From: Gammaproteobacteria bacterium
Lineage (GTDB): Bacteria; Pseudomonadota; Gammaproteobacteria; Natronospirales; REEB76
Length of the DNA: 5,633 nt
Reading direction: 5' to 3'
Assembly (NCBI GenBank): GCA_028871235.1
Contig: JAGWNO010000128.1
Coordinates: forward strand, 1 to 5,633
Made by a program: the position numbers and the translations under genes. Of this stretch, positions 1 through 5,633 are shown in pieces. The notes below the pieces were generated by a model. The model was not told where the DNA came from. It saw only the letters and a list, made by a program, of their open reading frames with translations, and did not search any database. Within the stretch, counting starts at the first letter, position 1, and each line of letters begins with the position of its first letter.

Positions 1-1
1 G

Positions 2-1042
2 ACCCCGGCCTACGCCGCGCTTACCGCCAAGGCGGCGCTCGTGCCGTTCTCCGTCGAGCGGCGCGAGCCCGGTCCCCACGAGGTGCTGATCGACATCCTC
101 TACTGCGGCATCTGCCACTCCGACCTTCACCAGGTGCGCGACGATTGGGGCCGTGCCATCTTCCCGATGGTGCCCGGTCACGAGATCGTCGGCACGGTAG
201 CGCGCAGCGGCGACAAAGTGACGAAGTGGAAACCCGGGGATACCGTCGGGGTCGGCTGCTTCGTGGATTCCTGCCGGAGGTGCGAAGCCTGCCGCGCCGG
301 TGAGGAGCAGTTCTGCGCACAGGGCGCGAACTTCACCTACAACAGTCATGAACGCGACGGCAAGACGCCGACCTACGGCGGTTATTCCACGCGCATCACC
401 GTGGACGAAAACTATGTGTTGCGCATTCCCAAGGGCATCCCGCTGGAACGCGCCGCGCCGCTGTTGTGCGCCGGCATCACCACCTACTCGCCGCTGCGTC
501 ACTATGGCGTCAAGTCCGACAGCAAGGTCGCGGTGGTCGGACTCGGCGGGCTGGGGCACATGGCGGTGAAGCTCGCTCATGCCATGGGCGCACAGGTCAC
601 CGTGCTCAGTCATTCGCCGGGCAAACGTCAGGACGCGCTGCACCTGGGCGCGGACGACTTCATCGCCACCCGCGATGCGCAGGTGTTCACGCAACATGCC
701 GGACGCTTCGATTTCATCCTCGATACGGTGTCCGCGCAGCACGACTACAACGCCTGCCTCGGGCTGTTGCGGCGCGGCGGCACCATGGTGCTGGTGGGCC
801 TGCCGGATCCCACGCCCCTGTCCGCCGGCCCGCTGATCATGGGCCGCCGGCAGCTGGCCGGCTCACTCATCGGCGGCATCCGCGAGACCCAGGAGATGCT
901 GGATTTCTGCGCCGCCCACGGGGTCGCCTCCGACGTGGAGGTGATCCCGATGCAGCAGGTCAACACCGCCTATGAACGTCTGGTCAAGGGCGACGTGCGT
1001 TACCGTTTCGTCATCGACATCGCCAGCTTGAAACACGCGTGA
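2..1042 (+). CDS. Zinc-dependent NAD(P)H alcohol dehydrogenase, YahK/AdhC (CAD) type, 5'-truncated by window edge
   Basis: Medium-chain zinc alcohol dehydrogenase, which in this subfamily usually reduces aldehydes to alcohols with NADPH in the cytoplasm. The reading frame is open from base 2, giving 346 visible residues. E. coli YahK has about 349, so only a few N-terminal codons are missing; the internal GTG at 41 would cut into the conserved fold and is not the start. Numbered from the codon at base 2, the catalytic zinc ligands are C38 (in CGICHSDLH), H60-E61 (GHE) and C156 (LLCAGITTYSP). The structural zinc site is C91, C94, C97 and C105. The Rossmann loop GLGGLG is at 180-185. The S-x-S plus K-R stretch at 203-209, after the second strand, favours NADPH over NADH. 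The C-terminal stretches GGIRETQEMLDFCA and YRFVID are typical of YahK-like enzymes. The natural substrate cannot be read from sequence. An aldo/keto reductase follows after 48 bp, suggesting co-transcription. Confidence 0.95.
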   Translation, partial: TPAYAALTAKAALVPFSVERREPGPHEVLIDILYCGICHSDLHQVRDDWGRAIFPMVPGHEIVGTVARSGDKVTKWKPGDTVGVGCFVDSCRRCEACRAGEEQFCAQGANFTYNSHERDGKTPTYGGYSTRITVDENYVLRIPKGIPLERAAPLLCAGITTYSPLRHYGVKSDSKVAVVGLGGLGHMAVKLAHAMGAQVTVLSHSPGKRQDALHLGADDFIATRDAQVFTQHAGRFDFILDTVSAQHDYNACLGLLRRGGTMVLVGLPDPTPLSAGPLIMGRRQLAGSLIGGIRETQEMLDFCAAHGVASDVEVIPMQQVNTAYERLVKGDVRYRFVIDIASLKHA

Positions 1043-1077
1043 TGTCACCGTCATCTGCGGATTTTTGAGCGGCTCAG

Positions 1078-1084
1078 AAGGAGG
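1078..1084 (+). promoter_or_regulatory. Shine-Dalgarno for the aldo/keto reductase
   Basis: AAGGAGG, a near-perfect anti-16S match, lies 6 nt before the ATG at 1091. It fixes that start and indicates efficient independent initiation after the upstream dehydrogenase stop. Confidence 0.85.
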
Positions 1085-1090
1085 CCAGGC

Positions 1091-2077
1091 ATGCTGTCAA
1101 CGCGCAAACTCGGCAGCCAGGGGCTGGAAGTCTCGGTCCTGGGGCTCGGCTGCATGGGCATGAGCCAGTCCTACGGCGTCCCCGACGAGCGCGAATCGGT
1201 GGCGACCGTCCACCGGGCCCTCGAGCTCGGCTGCACCTTCTTCGACACCGCCGAAGTCTATGGTCCGTTCCTCAACGAGGAATTGCTGGGACGCGCCCTG
1301 CGCGGACGGCGCGCACAGGCCGTGCTCGCCACCAAGTTCGGCTTTCGCATCGAAGGCGGCAAGCCGGTGGGGACCGACAGCCGCCCGCCGCATATCCGCG
1401 AGGCGGTGGAGGCGTCGCTGCGCCGGCTCGGCACCGGTTACATCGATCTCCTCTACCAGCACCGGGTGGACCGCGACGTGCCCATCGAAGAGGTGGCCGG
1501 CACCGTCGGCGATCTGGTACGCGCGGGCAAGGTGCGCTACTTCGGTCTGTCGGAGGCCGGTGAAAATACGATCCGGCGCGCCCATGCGGTACATCCGGTG
1601 TCGGCGCTGCAGAGCGAGTATTCCCTGTGGGAGCGCAACCTCGAAGCGCGCATCCTGCCGCTGTTGCGCGGGCTCGGCATCGGTCTGGTGCCGTTCGCGC
1701 CGCTGGGGCGCGGCTTCCTCACCGGCACGGCGCAGCGCGCGGAAGACTATCCCGCGGGGGATTTCCGCCGCGAGGATCCGCGTTTCCAGGGACAGAACTT
1801 CGATGCCAACCTGCGCGCCGCGGCCATGGTCCGTGAGCTGGCCACAAACCGGGGCGTCACACCGGGCCAGATCGCACTCGCCTGGCTGCTGCACAAGGGC
1901 GAAGACATCGTGCCGATACCCGGCACCAAGCGGCGCCGCTATCTCGAGGAGAACCTCATCGCCGCCTCGCTGCCCTTGAGCGCGGCGGAAATCCGTGAAC
2001 TGGATGATGCCTTGCCGCCGGAGGCGGTGGCCGGCGCCCGTTACAATCCGCAGCTCATGACGAGCGTGGACCGTTGA
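1091..2077 (+). CDS. Aldo/keto reductase (AKR13/YakC-like)
   Basis: Cytoplasmic (beta/alpha)8-barrel oxidoreductase of 328 aa, the usual length for the family, expected to reduce carbonyl compounds with NADPH. The start is set by AAGGAGG 6 nt upstream. The N-terminal strand motif LGLGCMGMS is at 17-25. The full catalytic tetrad is present: D52 and Y57 (in FFDTAEVYG), K82 (ATKFGF) and H124 (YQHRVD). FAPLGRGFLTG lies in the middle of the barrel. PIPGTKRRRYLEEN near the C-terminus is the phosphate-binding loop that grips the 2'-phosphate of NADPH. The GCMGMS and PIPGTKR signatures place it near the AKR13/pyridoxal-reductase-like group rather than the xylose-reductase type; that subgroup call is from memory of the family. 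The gene lies 48 bp after a zinc alcohol dehydrogenase on the same strand, so the two may form a carbonyl-reducing or detoxifying pair. The true substrate is unknown. Confidence 0.94.
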   Translation: MLSTRKLGSQGLEVSVLGLGCMGMSQSYGVPDERESVATVHRALELGCTFFDTAEVYGPFLNEELLGRALRGRRAQAVLATKFGFRIEGGKPVGTDSRPPHIREAVEASLRRLGTGYIDLLYQHRVDRDVPIEEVAGTVGDLVRAGKVRYFGLSEAGENTIRRAHAVHPVSALQSEYSLWERNLEARILPLLRGLGIGLVPFAPLGRGFLTGTAQRAEDYPAGDFRREDPRFQGQNFDANLRAAAMVRELATNRGVTPGQIALAWLLHKGEDIVPIPGTKRRRYLEENLIAASLPLSAAEIRELDDALPPEAVAGARYNPQLMTSVDR

Positions 2078-2125
2078 CCCTGGCTGCTTGAGACGGAATG
2101 CAGCGCCTGGATCGCGGCTACGTCC

Positions 2126-2139
2126 GCCGGCGCGCCGGC
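2126..2139. repeat. 14-bp perfect palindrome in convergent intergenic gap
   Basis: GCCGGCGCGCCGGC is a perfect inverted repeat between the aldo/keto reductase stop (2077) and the methyltransferase stop (2156). As RNA it could fold as a 5-bp stem with a CGCG loop from either strand. No T-tract follows on either side, so a classical intrinsic terminator is not supported. A weak bidirectional terminator is possible, but chance is also plausible in DNA this GC-rich. Confidence 0.3.
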
Positions 2140-2155
2140 CGAATGCCGACGTCGT

Positions 2156-2974
2156 TCACGGTTTACGGCCGCTTACGATGGGCACCTGCCACACCGCATA
2201 ACCCGATGGGTCGCGGATGCAGGCGGCGATGTCATCGAAGTGGGCGCGGGCGTCGGCGGAGCTCATGCCGGCGAGTTCCGCGACGCTGGCCGCGTAACCG
2301 TCGCGCCAAGCTTCGAAGATACTCGCTAGGGTGGCACGCGGCGTACGCAGGGTGTCGACGATGAGGTAGTCCACGGCGAGGTCGCGGATGCCGCGGCCGT
2401 GCAGTTCGCTCCAGGTGCGCCGGCCGATGCGCGGATCCACCTGCATGTTCTTGACGAAGGCGTTCATGGCCCGCTGCCAGAAGCCATCCAGGTCGAAGCG
2501 GGTCGGCCAGGCATGGATCATGCCGTAGTCCTCCACCAGCAGGTGCAGGCGCCCGCCGGGCCGGGTCACGCGGATCAACTCCCCGAGGATACGCTCGGGC
2601 TGCGGCACCGACTGCAGCACATGCCGGCAGGCGACCAGGTCGAAGCTGTCATCGGGTAGATCCAGGGCGAAAGCGTCACCTTCGCGGAATTCCAGCCGCG
2701 GCGCGAGTCTGGCATAGCGGCGCCGCGCGTAGGCGACGTGCTCCGGCAGGATCTCGATGCCGGTCAACCGCGCCCGGGGCATGAATTCCGCCATGCGCGC
2801 GGTGAATTCGCCGGTGCCGCAGCCCGCGTCGAGGATGGCGGCGGTGTCCGGCAATCCATAGCTGCGGAGCAGCGGCTGTTCCTGCGGCCAGATGGCCGCG
2901 GTCTGCGCCGCCAGCGTGCGCACCATGGATTCGTCGGCCATGTGCTGTTTCTGCGGGTTCAGGTCGGTGGGCAT
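2156..2974 (-). CDS. Class I SAM-dependent methyltransferase
   Basis: Rossmann-fold methyltransferase (Methyltransf_11/25 type), 272 aa from the chosen ATG at 2974. Motif I, ILDAGCGTG, is at about 47-55. The acidic residue ending strand 2 is E74 (LTGIE). Motif II, EGDAF, has D100. FDLV at 111-114 and RPGG at 138-141 complete the SAM-binding core. The C-terminal 120 residues (WPTRFDLDGFW onward) form a less conserved, probably substrate-binding part. The substrate cannot be inferred. Start choice: the frame stays open to a GTG at 3058, but that extension would translate the REP-like palindrome (3021-3046) and has a low-complexity sequence. The ATG at 2974 begins MPTDLNPQKQHMADESMVR, which looks like a natural family N-terminus. 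Neither start has a clear Shine-Dalgarno, and ATG at 2941 is a further alternative. The gene is transcribed alone, convergent with the aldo/keto reductase and divergent from the permease. Confidence 0.9.
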   Translation of the reverse strand: MPTDLNPQKQHMADESMVRTLAAQTAAIWPQEQPLLRSYGLPDTAAILDAGCGTGEFTARMAEFMPRARLTGIEILPEHVAYARRRYARLAPRLEFREGDAFALDLPDDSFDLVACRHVLQSVPQPERILGELIRVTRPGGRLHLLVEDYGMIHAWPTRFDLDGFWQRAMNAFVKNMQVDPRIGRRTWSELHGRGIRDLAVDYLIVDTLRTPRATLASIFEAWRDGYAASVAELAGMSSADARAHFDDIAACIRDPSGYAVWQVPIVSGRKP

Positions 2975-3020
2975 GGAAGTTATCTGCCGCTGTTCAACAG
3001 GTGTGCGGGTTGCCAGTCTC

Positions 3021-3046
3021 GTGGGAGCGGCGATATTCGCCGCGAC
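3021..3046. repeat. REP-like extragenic palindrome
   Basis: A GTGGGA head is followed by a perfect 7-bp inverted repeat, GCGGCGA (3027-3033) and TCGCCGC (3037-3043), around a 3-nt TAT loop, ending in GAC. This matches the general form of gammaproteobacterial REP elements (a short G-rich head, then a GC-rich imperfect hairpin ending CGCGA), as known from Pseudomonas and Xanthomonadales genomes, where they are mobilised by REP-associated tyrosine transposases. Only one copy is present here, so repeat status rests on resemblance rather than observed repetition. Confidence 0.6.
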
Positions 3047-3053
3047 GGAGACC

Positions 3054-3081
3054 GTCACATGCGCAGAGTCACATGCGCAGA
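3054..3081. repeat. Perfect 14-bp tandem direct repeat (2 copies)
   Basis: GTCACATGCGCAGA occurs at 3054-3067 and again, without mismatch, at 3068-3081. Each unit contains the self-complementary hexamer TGCGCA. The copies lie 8 bp after the REP-like element, end at the AT-rich ATATTAA patch, and sit about 85 bp upstream of the permease start. The repeat could be a paired operator or simply a slippage duplication. Confidence 0.75.
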
Positions 3082-3152
3082 TATTAAGGCCTGTACTTGC
3101 ATGCGGGTAGGGCCTCCGCTAGCCTCTCGCATCCCTTCCCTTCCCACAGCTT

Positions 3153-3159
3153 GAAGGAG
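3153..3159 (+). promoter_or_regulatory. Shine-Dalgarno deciding the permease GTG start
   Basis: GAAGGAG lies 6 nt before GTG at 3166. The ATG at 3097 in the same frame has no comparable site and would add 23 polar residues ahead of the first membrane helix, so the GTG is preferred. Confidence 0.8.
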
Positions 3160-3165
3160 CACCCC

Positions 3166-4779
3166 GTGGCCCAGGGCAAGCTGCGCAAAGACGCCGGTCT
3201 CATCGGCCTGTGGTTCGCGGGCTTAAGCTCCACCATAGGCTCCGGCTGGCTGTTCGGCCCCATGAAGGCGGCGCAGATCGCGGGCCCGCTCAGCATCGGC
3301 TCCTGGGCCATCGCCGCCCTGGTGGTGGGCCTCATCGCCATGGTGTACGCCGAGCTCGGACCGCTGTTCCCCCGCAGCGGCGGCCTGATGCACATCAGTG
3401 TCATCAGCCACGGCCGGCTCGTGGGCCGGGTGTGGAGCTGGATCCTGTTCCTGGCCTATGTGACCATCGCGCCCGTGGAGGCCCTGGCGGTGGTGACCTA
3501 CGCCAACGGCTACCTTCCCGGGATGGTGGACACCTCCACCGGCCTGCTCACCGCCACCGGCATGGTGGTGTGCGTCTGCATCATGGGCGCCTTCGTTGCG
3601 CTCAACTTCCTCATCCTGCGCCTGGTGCTCACCCTCAACACCTTCGCCACCTGGATCAAGGTGTGCGCGCCCATCGGCACCGTGCTGGTGCTGATGTTCA
3701 GCGCCCACCATCCGGAGAACTTCTCGGTCAAGGCGCACGCCACGGGCGACGTGACCAACATGTTCCTGGCGATCTCCACCGCCGGGGTGTTCTTCTCGCT
3801 GTTCGGCTTCACCCAGGCGATCCAGCTCGCCGGCGAGACCAAGGATCCGGCGCGCAACATCCCGCGGGCGGTGGTGGGCACCATCGTCTCGGCGGCGATC
3901 ATCTACGTGTTCGTGCAGTACGCCTTCGTGGCGGCGGTGCCGCCGGAACTGCTGGCGAAGGAGGGCTGGGCGGGGCTCAACTTCGGCAGCGTCTCCGCCA
4001 ATCCGATCCTCGCCTCCGGCCCCATGGTGGGGCTGGTGCTGACCCTCGGCGTCTCCTGGTGGGCCATGGCGCTCTACGCCGACGCCATCATCTCGCCCAC
4101 CGCCTGCGGCTACATCTGGACCACCGCCACGGCACGGGTGGTGATGGCGGCCTCTGAGGAGAACTACGCGCCCGAGAAGCTGCGGGACATCAACCGCCAC
4201 GGTACGCCGTGGACGGCGCTGATCCTCACCTTCGTGGTCGGCTGTATCTTCTTCTTCCCCTTCCCGAGCTGGCAGAAGCTCGTGAACTACGCCTCCTCCG
4301 CCACGGTGCTCTCCTACGGCCTCGGCTGCGTGGTGCTCCTGCGCTTGCGGCGCGTGATGCCCGACCTCAAGCGCCCGTTCCGGCTGTGGAACGCCTGGAT
4401 CATCGCGCCGGCGGCGTTCATCTCCTCCAACCTGGTGATGTACTGGGCGGGCTTCGCCACCGTGAACGTGTTGTTCCTGATGATCACGGTGATCATGGGC
4501 GCCTACACCCTGCGACACCTCTACCTCTACACCCAGGGCAAGGAGTCCGACGAGGACCTGGCCCACGCCTGGTGGCTGGTGCCGTACTTCGCCGGCATGT
4601 GGGTGCTGAGCTACTACAGCCCGGTGGAGATGGGCGGCACGGGCACCTTCGGCATTTTCGGCGGCATGTTCGCCGTGGCGGTGCTGAGCCTCATCATCCT
4701 GTACATCGCCCTGCACAGCAGCGTCACCGCCGAACGCTCCCGGAGGTATTATGACGCGATCCTGAAGGCGGACGGTTGA
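3166..4779 (+). CDS. APC-superfamily amino-acid permease (YveA-like proton symporter)
   Basis: Inner-membrane transporter of 537 aa from the GTG start, expected to import an amino acid or related organic cation/anion with protons. Helix 1 (about 10-32) is broken by the substrate-binding GSG at 25-27. Helix 2 runs into the APC signature YAELGPLFPRSGG at 61-73. Helix 6 contains FFSLFGFTQAIQLAGE, followed by the conserved loop AGETKDPARNIPRA at 222-235. About 12 or more hydrophobic segments can be seen, and the C-terminus is short and polar. The GSGWLFG motif, the length and the overall pattern recall the Bacillus aspartate-proton symporter YveA and related archaeal/acidophile permeases. Substrate specificity is an inference only. 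The gene is divergent from the methyltransferase and is followed after 38 bp by a small membrane-anchored protein gene with its own ribosome site, probably co-transcribed. Codon use is strongly GC3-biased, as expected for a resident gene. Confidence 0.93.
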   Translation: MAQGKLRKDAGLIGLWFAGLSSTIGSGWLFGPMKAAQIAGPLSIGSWAIAALVVGLIAMVYAELGPLFPRSGGLMHISVISHGRLVGRVWSWILFLAYVTIAPVEALAVVTYANGYLPGMVDTSTGLLTATGMVVCVCIMGAFVALNFLILRLVLTLNTFATWIKVCAPIGTVLVLMFSAHHPENFSVKAHATGDVTNMFLAISTAGVFFSLFGFTQAIQLAGETKDPARNIPRAVVGTIVSAAIIYVFVQYAFVAAVPPELLAKEGWAGLNFGSVSANPILASGPMVGLVLTLGVSWWAMALYADAIISPTACGYIWTTATARVVMAASEENYAPEKLRDINRHGTPWTALILTFVVGCIFFFPFPSWQKLVNYASSATVLSYGLGCVVLLRLRRVMPDLKRPFRLWNAWIIAPAAFISSNLVMYWAGFATVNVLFLMITVIMGAYTLRHLYLYTQGKESDEDLAHAWWLVPYFAGMWVLSYYSPVEMGGTGTFGIFGGMFAVAVLSLIILYIALHSSVTAERSRRYYDAILKADG

Positions 4780-4806
4780 TCCGCAGGCAGGCGCCCGGGA
4801 AGTGAC

Positions 4807-4812
4807 GAAGGA
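4807..4812 (+). promoter_or_regulatory. Shine-Dalgarno for the small membrane-anchored protein
   Basis: GAAGGA lies 5 nt before the GTG at 4818, supporting that start over internal alternatives and supporting translation of this uncharacterised gene. Confidence 0.65.
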
Positions 4813-4817
4813 TTATC

Positions 4818-5252
4818 GTGTTAGCCACCGCAGCAGTTCGGCACCGCCCAGAATGGCAGCCGGATCCCCTCGCCTGCATCGCCGCCGGCGTAGTCGCCAC
4901 AGTTGTGCTGCTGGCGGCACTGGCCAGTATCTTCAGCCGACAACCGCAGTCCGACCTTCAGGCCGCAGCGGTGAAAATACATATTGGTCCGGTAGCCACG
5001 GCGCGCAGCATGGCGGTGAAGAAAATTCTTCAGCACCGGACTGGGCGGCTGGCTGACCAAAACCGGATGCGACAGGCGGCGGCCGGAAAGCCGCCGTTGC
5101 AGGCCGTGAAAACCATTCTTCCGAAGAGCCTGGACTGGCAGCGGCAGATCGATCTGGCGGCGCAGGCCTACGCGCAGCATCAGACCAAGCCGCCGGAATT
5201 CATACTGCAGCAGCACCCACCCCTGGATACGGATTTGTGGCGCGCCCTATAG
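4818..5252 (+). CDS. Uncharacterised protein with one N-terminal membrane helix; likely N-terminal part of an amber-interrupted gene
   Basis: 144 aa from a GTG start with a good ribosome site, 38 bp after the permease stop. I do not recognise a named family. After a short basic N-terminus (R8, R10) there is a single hydrophobic helix at about 19-39 (ending AALASIF), then a polar, Gln/Ala/Lys-rich, probably extended region, and the segment DWQRQIDLAAQAYAQHQ at about 107-123. This suggests a protein anchored in the inner membrane by its N-terminus with the bulk facing the periplasm. Codon use is noticeably less GC3-biased than in the permease (many CAG, AAA, ATT, CTT and GTA codons), suggesting low expression or a lineage-specific gene. 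The frame ends at TAG (5250-5252), but the same frame reads on in protein-like fashion to 5495, so this product is probably shortened. No function is claimed. Confidence 0.65.
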   Translation: MLATAAVRHRPEWQPDPLACIAAGVVATVVLLAALASIFSRQPQSDLQAAAVKIHIGPVATARSMAVKKILQHRTGRLADQNRMRQAAAGKPPLQAVKTILPKSLDWQRQIDLAAQAYAQHQTKPPEFILQQHPPLDTDLWRAL

Positions 5253-5273
5253 GCGCCGCGCAAGCCGCCGGCC

Positions 5274-5495
5274 ATGCGGGATGGCGAAGCTTACCGCTCC
5301 GTGTACGGCAGCGCCGTGGTGAAATCCGGCGGGGTATGCAGCGAACTGCACAGCCTGCAGCTGGGCTTATCGCCCTCCAATGAAGTGACTCTGGGGCTTT
5401 ACGTCCATTGTCCCGGCGACTATCGGCCGGGCATGGGCGAACAGCTGCTGGCGTGGGCCGAAAACCGGCGGGCGCAACCAGGCGCGCCGCCGTGA
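5274..5495 (+). CDS. C-terminal part of the amber-interrupted gene (uncharacterised domain with two Cys)
   Basis: 73 aa if started at the ATG at 5274; the open frame begins right after the TAG, at 5253. It is in exactly the same frame as the upstream gene, and no Shine-Dalgarno precedes the ATG, which argues against an independent gene. The sequence looks like a folded domain: AYRSVYGSAVVKSGGVCSEL, then strands with EVTLGLYVHC, then PGDYRPGMGEQLLAWA. Cysteines C22 and C46 could form a disulfide, which fits a periplasmic location for a protein anchored by the upstream helix. From memory, the pattern resembles C-terminal domains of hypothetical proteins in Xanthomonadales-like genomes, but no function is known. 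It may be untranslated if the TAG is real and not suppressed. The alternative is a translationally coupled small protein. Confidence 0.5.
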   Translation: MRDGEAYRSVYGSAVVKSGGVCSELHSLQLGLSPSNEVTLGLYVHCPGDYRPGMGEQLLAWAENRRAQPGAPP

Positions 5496-5505
5496 ACGCA
5501 CGGCC

Positions 5506-5633
5506 TCAGCTGCGCAGTCCCACGCCCTTGTTGAGCAGCAGCAGGCTGAAACTGAACAGACCGAGGATGAACAGCAGGATGATGGCGTAGGCGGTGCCGA
5601 TGCCGATGTCGGAGACGCCGAGAATGCCGTAGC
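5506..5633 (-). CDS. C-terminal end of a membrane transport protein, probably ABC sugar-type permease (partial)
   Basis: Reverse-strand open frame entering from the right edge and stopping at 5508-5506 (TGA), 41 residues visible. It reads YGILGVSDIGIGTAYAII, then a continuous hydrophobic helix (LLFILGLFSFSLLLL), then a short basic tail NKGVGLRS. The DIGIGTAYA-plus-terminal-helix arrangement resembles the last helix of MalF/UgpA-type ABC permeases, where a (D/Y)xGxGxAxA segment leads into the final transmembrane span. The EAA loop that would confirm this lies outside the window, so other multi-spanning transporters remain possible. It is convergent with the forward small gene, with only 10 bp between the two stop codons and no room for a separate terminator. 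Confidence 0.5.
   Translation of the reverse strand, partial: YGILGVSDIGIGTAYAIILLFILGLFSFSLLLLNKGVGLRS

Larger units (their letters stand above)
2975..3165. promoter_or_regulatory. Divergent intergenic control region between methyltransferase and permease
   Basis: This 191-bp region must hold the start signals for both the reverse-strand methyltransferase and the forward permease. It contains the REP-like palindrome, the 14-bp tandem duplication and a short AT-rich patch (ATATTAA, 3081-3087) that stands out from the surrounding GC-rich DNA. The reverse complement of that patch contains TAATAT, a 4/6 match to a -10 box for the methyltransferase, but it has no good -35. On the forward strand, TTGCCA at 3010-3015 is a 5/6 match to -35 with only a poor -10 (TATTCG, 3034-3039). 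No promoter can be called firmly. Confidence 0.45.

Noticed and set aside
1097..1894. A 265-codon reverse frame antisense to the aldo/keto reductase
   Set aside because: The forward frame carries the complete AKR catalytic tetrad. The antisense frame has no motif and reflects GC3 bias.
3095..3126. TTGCAT and TAGCCT with a 17-bp spacer as a possible sigma-70 promoter for the permease
   Set aside because: Each hexamer matches the consensus at only 3 of 6 positions, which is expected by chance in a region of this size.
2738..3154. A 138-codon forward frame antisense to the methyltransferase start and running into the permease leader
   Set aside because: It is Arg/Gly/His-rich without domain motifs and overlaps clear SAM-binding motifs on the other strand. 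The apparent length is a composition effect.
3097..3165. An upstream ATG giving the permease 23 extra N-terminal residues
   Set aside because: The added residues are polar and Ser/His/Pro-rich, and the ATG lacks a ribosome site, whereas GAAGGAG sits 6 nt before the GTG at 3166.
3210..4157. A 315-codon forward frame overlapping the permease in another phase
   Set aside because: It has Arg/His/Gly-rich shadow composition and no ribosome site or recognisable domain. It is explained by the permease codon bias.
3223..4716. A 497-codon open frame on the reverse strand, rich in His, Glu and Gly, antisense to the permease
   Set aside because: It is the mirror of strong GC3 bias in the permease frame, which keeps antisense frames free of stops. 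Its composition is low-complexity and it has no domain motif, while the forward frame has clear APC motifs.

Overview
This is a GC-rich window (roughly two-thirds G+C by eye) with strong G/C bias at third codon positions. The gene families and a GTGGGAGCGGC/GCCGCGAC-type REP palindrome suggest a gammaproteobacterium in the broad Pseudomonas/Xanthomonas/Nevskia range. No rRNA, tRNA, CRISPR array, insertion sequence or phage gene was seen, and the lineage cannot be fixed further from sequence alone.

Layout. Bases 1-2077 hold a forward pair of NADPH-type oxidoreductases: a zinc alcohol dehydrogenase of the YahK/AdhC (CAD) type, missing only its first few codons at the window edge, followed 48 bp later by an aldo/keto reductase with its own strong Shine-Dalgarno. 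Both probably reduce aldehydes or ketones and may be co-transcribed. A convergent gap of about 78 bp with a 14-bp perfect palindrome separates them from a reverse-strand class I SAM-dependent methyltransferase (2156-2974).

The methyltransferase diverges from a large forward permease gene. The 191-bp divergent region (2975-3165) carries the most structure in the window: a REP-like palindrome (3021-3046) and a perfect 14-bp tandem duplication (3054-3081). The permease (3166-4779, GTG start) belongs to the APC amino-acid transporter superfamily and resembles the YveA-type proton symporters.

A short gene follows 38 bp downstream of the permease, with a good ribosome site. It encodes an uncharacterised protein with one N-terminal membrane helix (4818-5252). 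Its frame continues past an in-frame TAG for another 80 codons (5253-5495), and the continuation is protein-like, with two cysteines. The simplest reading is one gene of about 226 codons interrupted by an amber codon, through mutation, sequencing error or, less likely, readthrough. The window closes with the C-terminal end of a reverse-strand membrane protein, probably a sugar-type ABC permease (5506-5633), whose stop lies 10 bp from the preceding gene's stop.

I found no convincing novel multi-gene system. The observations most worth following are the amber-split gene and the REP/tandem-repeat arrangement in the divergent control region.
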